DNA from: Hyphomicrobiales bacterium
Lineage (GTDB): Bacteria; Pseudomonadota; Alphaproteobacteria; Rhizobiales; Aestuariivirgaceae
Reading direction: 5' to 3'
DNA: 64,000 nt
Assembly (NCBI GenBank): GCA_016710435.1
Contig: JADJVV010000001.1
Location: 806,001-870,000 of the forward strand
Shown here in pieces: positions 62,490-64,000 of this stretch. The notes beneath the pieces are model-generated. The model saw only the letters and a list, made by a program, of their open reading frames with translations, was not told where the DNA came from and ran no database searches. Every line of letters starts with the position of its first letter. Position 1 is the stretch's first letter. The position numbers and the translations under genes are program-made.

Positions 62490-63281
62490 ATGCGCTTTGC
62501 CCTGAATCACATCATCTCACCGCGCCAGTCACTGGCGGAATTCTTCGCCATGGCGAAGTCGCTCGGCTGCACCGAAGTCGAAATCCGCAACGACATGAAG
62601 GGCGTTGCCATTGCCGATGGCACGCCGCCTGAGGCGGTGCGCGCCGCCGCAGACAAAGCGGGCGTGAAGATCATCACAATCAACGCCCTCTATCCCTTCA
62701 ATGTCTGGTCCGCGAACATGGCCGGAAAGACGGCGGAACTTGCGGCCTTTGCGGCCAAGTGCGGCGCGAAGGCCCTCGTCATGTGCCCGCTCAACGAGGG
62801 CAGGGCCGTGCCGCGTGAAAGCCTCGTCGCGGGCCTGAAGGCCATCCGCCCCATCCTCATGGACCATGGCCTCACCGGCCTCGTGGAACCGCTCGGCTTC
62901 CACTTCTCCTCCGTGCGCACCAAGGCCGAAGCCATTTCCGCCATCACCGACGCCGGCGGCGAAGATGTCTACAAGCTGGTGCACGACACCTTCCATCATC
63001 ACCTCGGCGGTGAGACGCAGTTCTATCCCGAATGGACGGGACTCGTTCACATCTCTGGCGTCAGTGACTTGAAGGTCGCGGTGAACGACATGCTGGATGC
63101 CCACCGCGTGCTGGTGGATGAAGGTGACAGGCTGGGCAACATCGCCCAGATCAGGACCCTGATCGCCGCCGGCTACAAAGGCTCCTTCAGCTTCGAACCC
63201 TTCTCCGCCGAGGTGCAGAACCTCGCCGATCACGCCGCCGCCCTGAAGGCGAGCATGGATTTCGTTGCCGCAAATGTGTGA
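62490..63281 (+). CDS. TIM-barrel xylose isomerase-like protein
   Basis: 263 residues from the ATG at 62490 (GAGGAT upstream). The AP-endonuclease-2/xylose-isomerase barrel is shown by GLVEPLGFHFSSVRTK (metal Glu near 133), KLVHDTFHHHLGG (Asp/His), HISGV and GSFSFEPFS (C-terminal Glu). Relatives isomerise or epimerise hydroxypyruvate, inosose or tagatose. Convergent with a second TIM-barrel gene at the window edge, 21 nt apart. The sugar is unknown. Confidence 0.8.
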   Translation: MRFALNHIISPRQSLAEFFAMAKSLGCTEVEIRNDMKGVAIADGTPPEAVRAAADKAGVKIITINALYPFNVWSANMAGKTAELAAFAAKCGAKALVMCPLNEGRAVPRESLVAGLKAIRPILMDHGLTGLVEPLGFHFSSVRTKAEAISAITDAGGEDVYKLVHDTFHHHLGGETQFYPEWTGLVHISGVSDLKVAVNDMLDAHRVLVDEGDRLGNIAQIRTLIAAGYKGSFSFEPFSAEVQNLADHAAALKASMDFVAANV

Positions 63282-63302
63282 AAGGCGTGGCCCCTCGGCG
63301 CC

Positions 63303-64000
63303 CTAGACGGTGAAGGCATCCCGGAAAGCGGCCAATGCAACTTCAGCATCACCTGCCGCGAATGACTCAAGCCCCACCGGACCGCGATAGCCCATTTTCT
63401 TCAATGCCAGCGCTACGCCCCGGTAGTTGATCTCGCCCGTGCCGGGCTCACAACGGCCGGGGTTGTCGGCCACCTGCACTTCGCCGATCCAGGGCAGGCA
63501 CTTCTCGCACCAGCGCACCAGGTCGCCTTCGCCGATTTGCGTGTGATAAAGATCGAGATTGATACGAAGCTGCGGCCGGTTCACCGACGATACCAGCGCC
63601 AGCACATCCGCCGTGGCGCCGAACGGGCAACCCGGATGATCCAGCAGGTTGAGGTTTTCCAGTGTGAAGGTCACACCTTCCGCCTCGGCCATGTCGCAGA
63701 TCCGGTTCAGCGTATCGCGCGCCGTGAGCCACATGGCACCCGTCACCACGTCCGTCTGCGCAATGGGAATGCCGCCGTCGCCCAGACCCGTGCCATGCAG
63801 GTTGAGCCGGTGCACGCCCAGTCGCTTGCCCACTTGCGCCGTCTCACGGGCAGACTTGAGCAGCATCTCCGCACCTTCGGCATCGGCAAGCCGGCCCTGC
63901 AGATAGCCGTTGATGATGGTGAAGGTGGCACCGGTCTTTTCCAGCTTGGCGAGATCATGGGCCGGCCAGTTCCAAAGCCCCACGCCGAAGCCCAGGTCTT
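63303..64000 (-). CDS. Hydroxypyruvate isomerase-like TIM-barrel protein, 5' part missing
   Basis: At least 232 codons on the leftward strand; the frame continues past the right edge of the window (DLGFGVGLWNW precedes the first visible candidate start), so the N terminus is cut. TFTLENLNLLDHP gives the first metal Glu, RINLDLYHTQIGEGD the Asp/His pair, VQVADNPGRCEPGTGEINY is diagnostic of the Hyi/OtnI group, and GLESFAAGD ends with the last Glu. It probably isomerises hydroxypyruvate or a four-carbon sugar acid product. Confidence 0.8.
   Translation of the reverse strand, partial: DLGFGVGLWNWPAHDLAKLEKTGATFTIINGYLQGRLADAEGAEMLLKSARETAQVGKRLGVHRLNLHGTGLGDGGIPIAQTDVVTGAMWLTARDTLNRICDMAEAEGVTFTLENLNLLDHPGCPFGATADVLALVSSVNRPQLRINLDLYHTQIGEGDLVRWCEKCLPWIGEVQVADNPGRCEPGTGEINYRGVALALKKMGYRGPVGLESFAAGDAEVALAAFRDAFTV

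Overview
The window is 64 kb of GC-rich, densely packed DNA that looks like an ordinary chromosomal segment of an alphaproteobacterium, most likely Hyphomicrobiales (Rhizobiales). Reasons: LigD/Ku end joining, an erythritol-kinase-like FGGY enzyme with a SorC regulator, glutathione-dependent formaldehyde oxidation (class III ADH plus Gfa), OpgG/OpgH periplasmic glucans, a ModE without molybdate-binding domains, and an HWE-type kinase. I see no rRNA, tRNA, CRISPR, insertion sequence or prophage. This assignment is an inference from gene content only.

Layout. 1-4.9 kb: tail of a small heat-shock protein gene, then a leftward sugar-acid operon (SMP-30 lactonase, AraD1/GguC-like protein, DgoK kinase, SDR, MFS exporter/permease). 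5.0-6.7 kb: TerC and a UPF0114 membrane protein behind a structured leader that may be a metal riboswitch. 6.7-11.4 kb: amino-compound catabolism (glutamine-synthetase-like ligase, class III aminotransferase, D-amino-acid aminotransferase, BKACE enzyme). 11.5-13.2 kb: four tandem copies of a small exported protein that I cannot assign to any family. 13.3-29.2 kb: a large carbohydrate/polyol region with three FGGY kinases, two dehydrogenases, a GlpD-family flavoprotein and a SorC regulator.

The heart of that region is a rightward operon (18613-26414) in which six genes are linked by ATGA overlaps or gaps under 5 nt. It carries a G1P-dehydrogenase-like enzyme, a sugar kinase, the SorC regulator, both E1 subunits of a 2-oxoacid-dehydrogenase-type enzyme, an 80-residue stand-alone lipoyl domain, a class II aldolase, and a lipoate-protein-ligase homologue. 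No E2 acyltransferase and no E3 is encoded in the window. A sugar-degradation operon that brings its own lipoyl carrier and its own ligase is the best candidate here for an undescribed system.

29.2-33 kb: LigD-Ku and a divergent 58-residue membrane protein. 33.1-37.1 kb: cysK, then modABC behind a ModE-type palindrome, with modE convergent. 37.2-39 kb: formaldehyde detoxification. 39.3-44.3 kb: periplasmic glucan synthesis and a phosphoglycerol-transferase-like enzyme. 44.3-47.5 kb: SLC13 permease, a Thr/Pro-rich membrane protein, a PPOX-fold protein. 47.6-54 kb: an N-methyl-amine type catabolic operon (ALDH, dimethylglycine-dehydrogenase-like flavoprotein, a 52-residue membrane protein coupled to an NCS1 permease) with a divergent XRE-cupin regulator. 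54-58.2 kb: a four-gene signalling operon (CHASE3 kinase, CheY-like regulator, receiver-HWE kinase, periplasmic sugar-binding protein). 58.3-64 kb: extensin-like protein, AI-2E-family and YihY membrane proteins, and two TIM-barrel isomerase-like genes, the last cut by the window edge.
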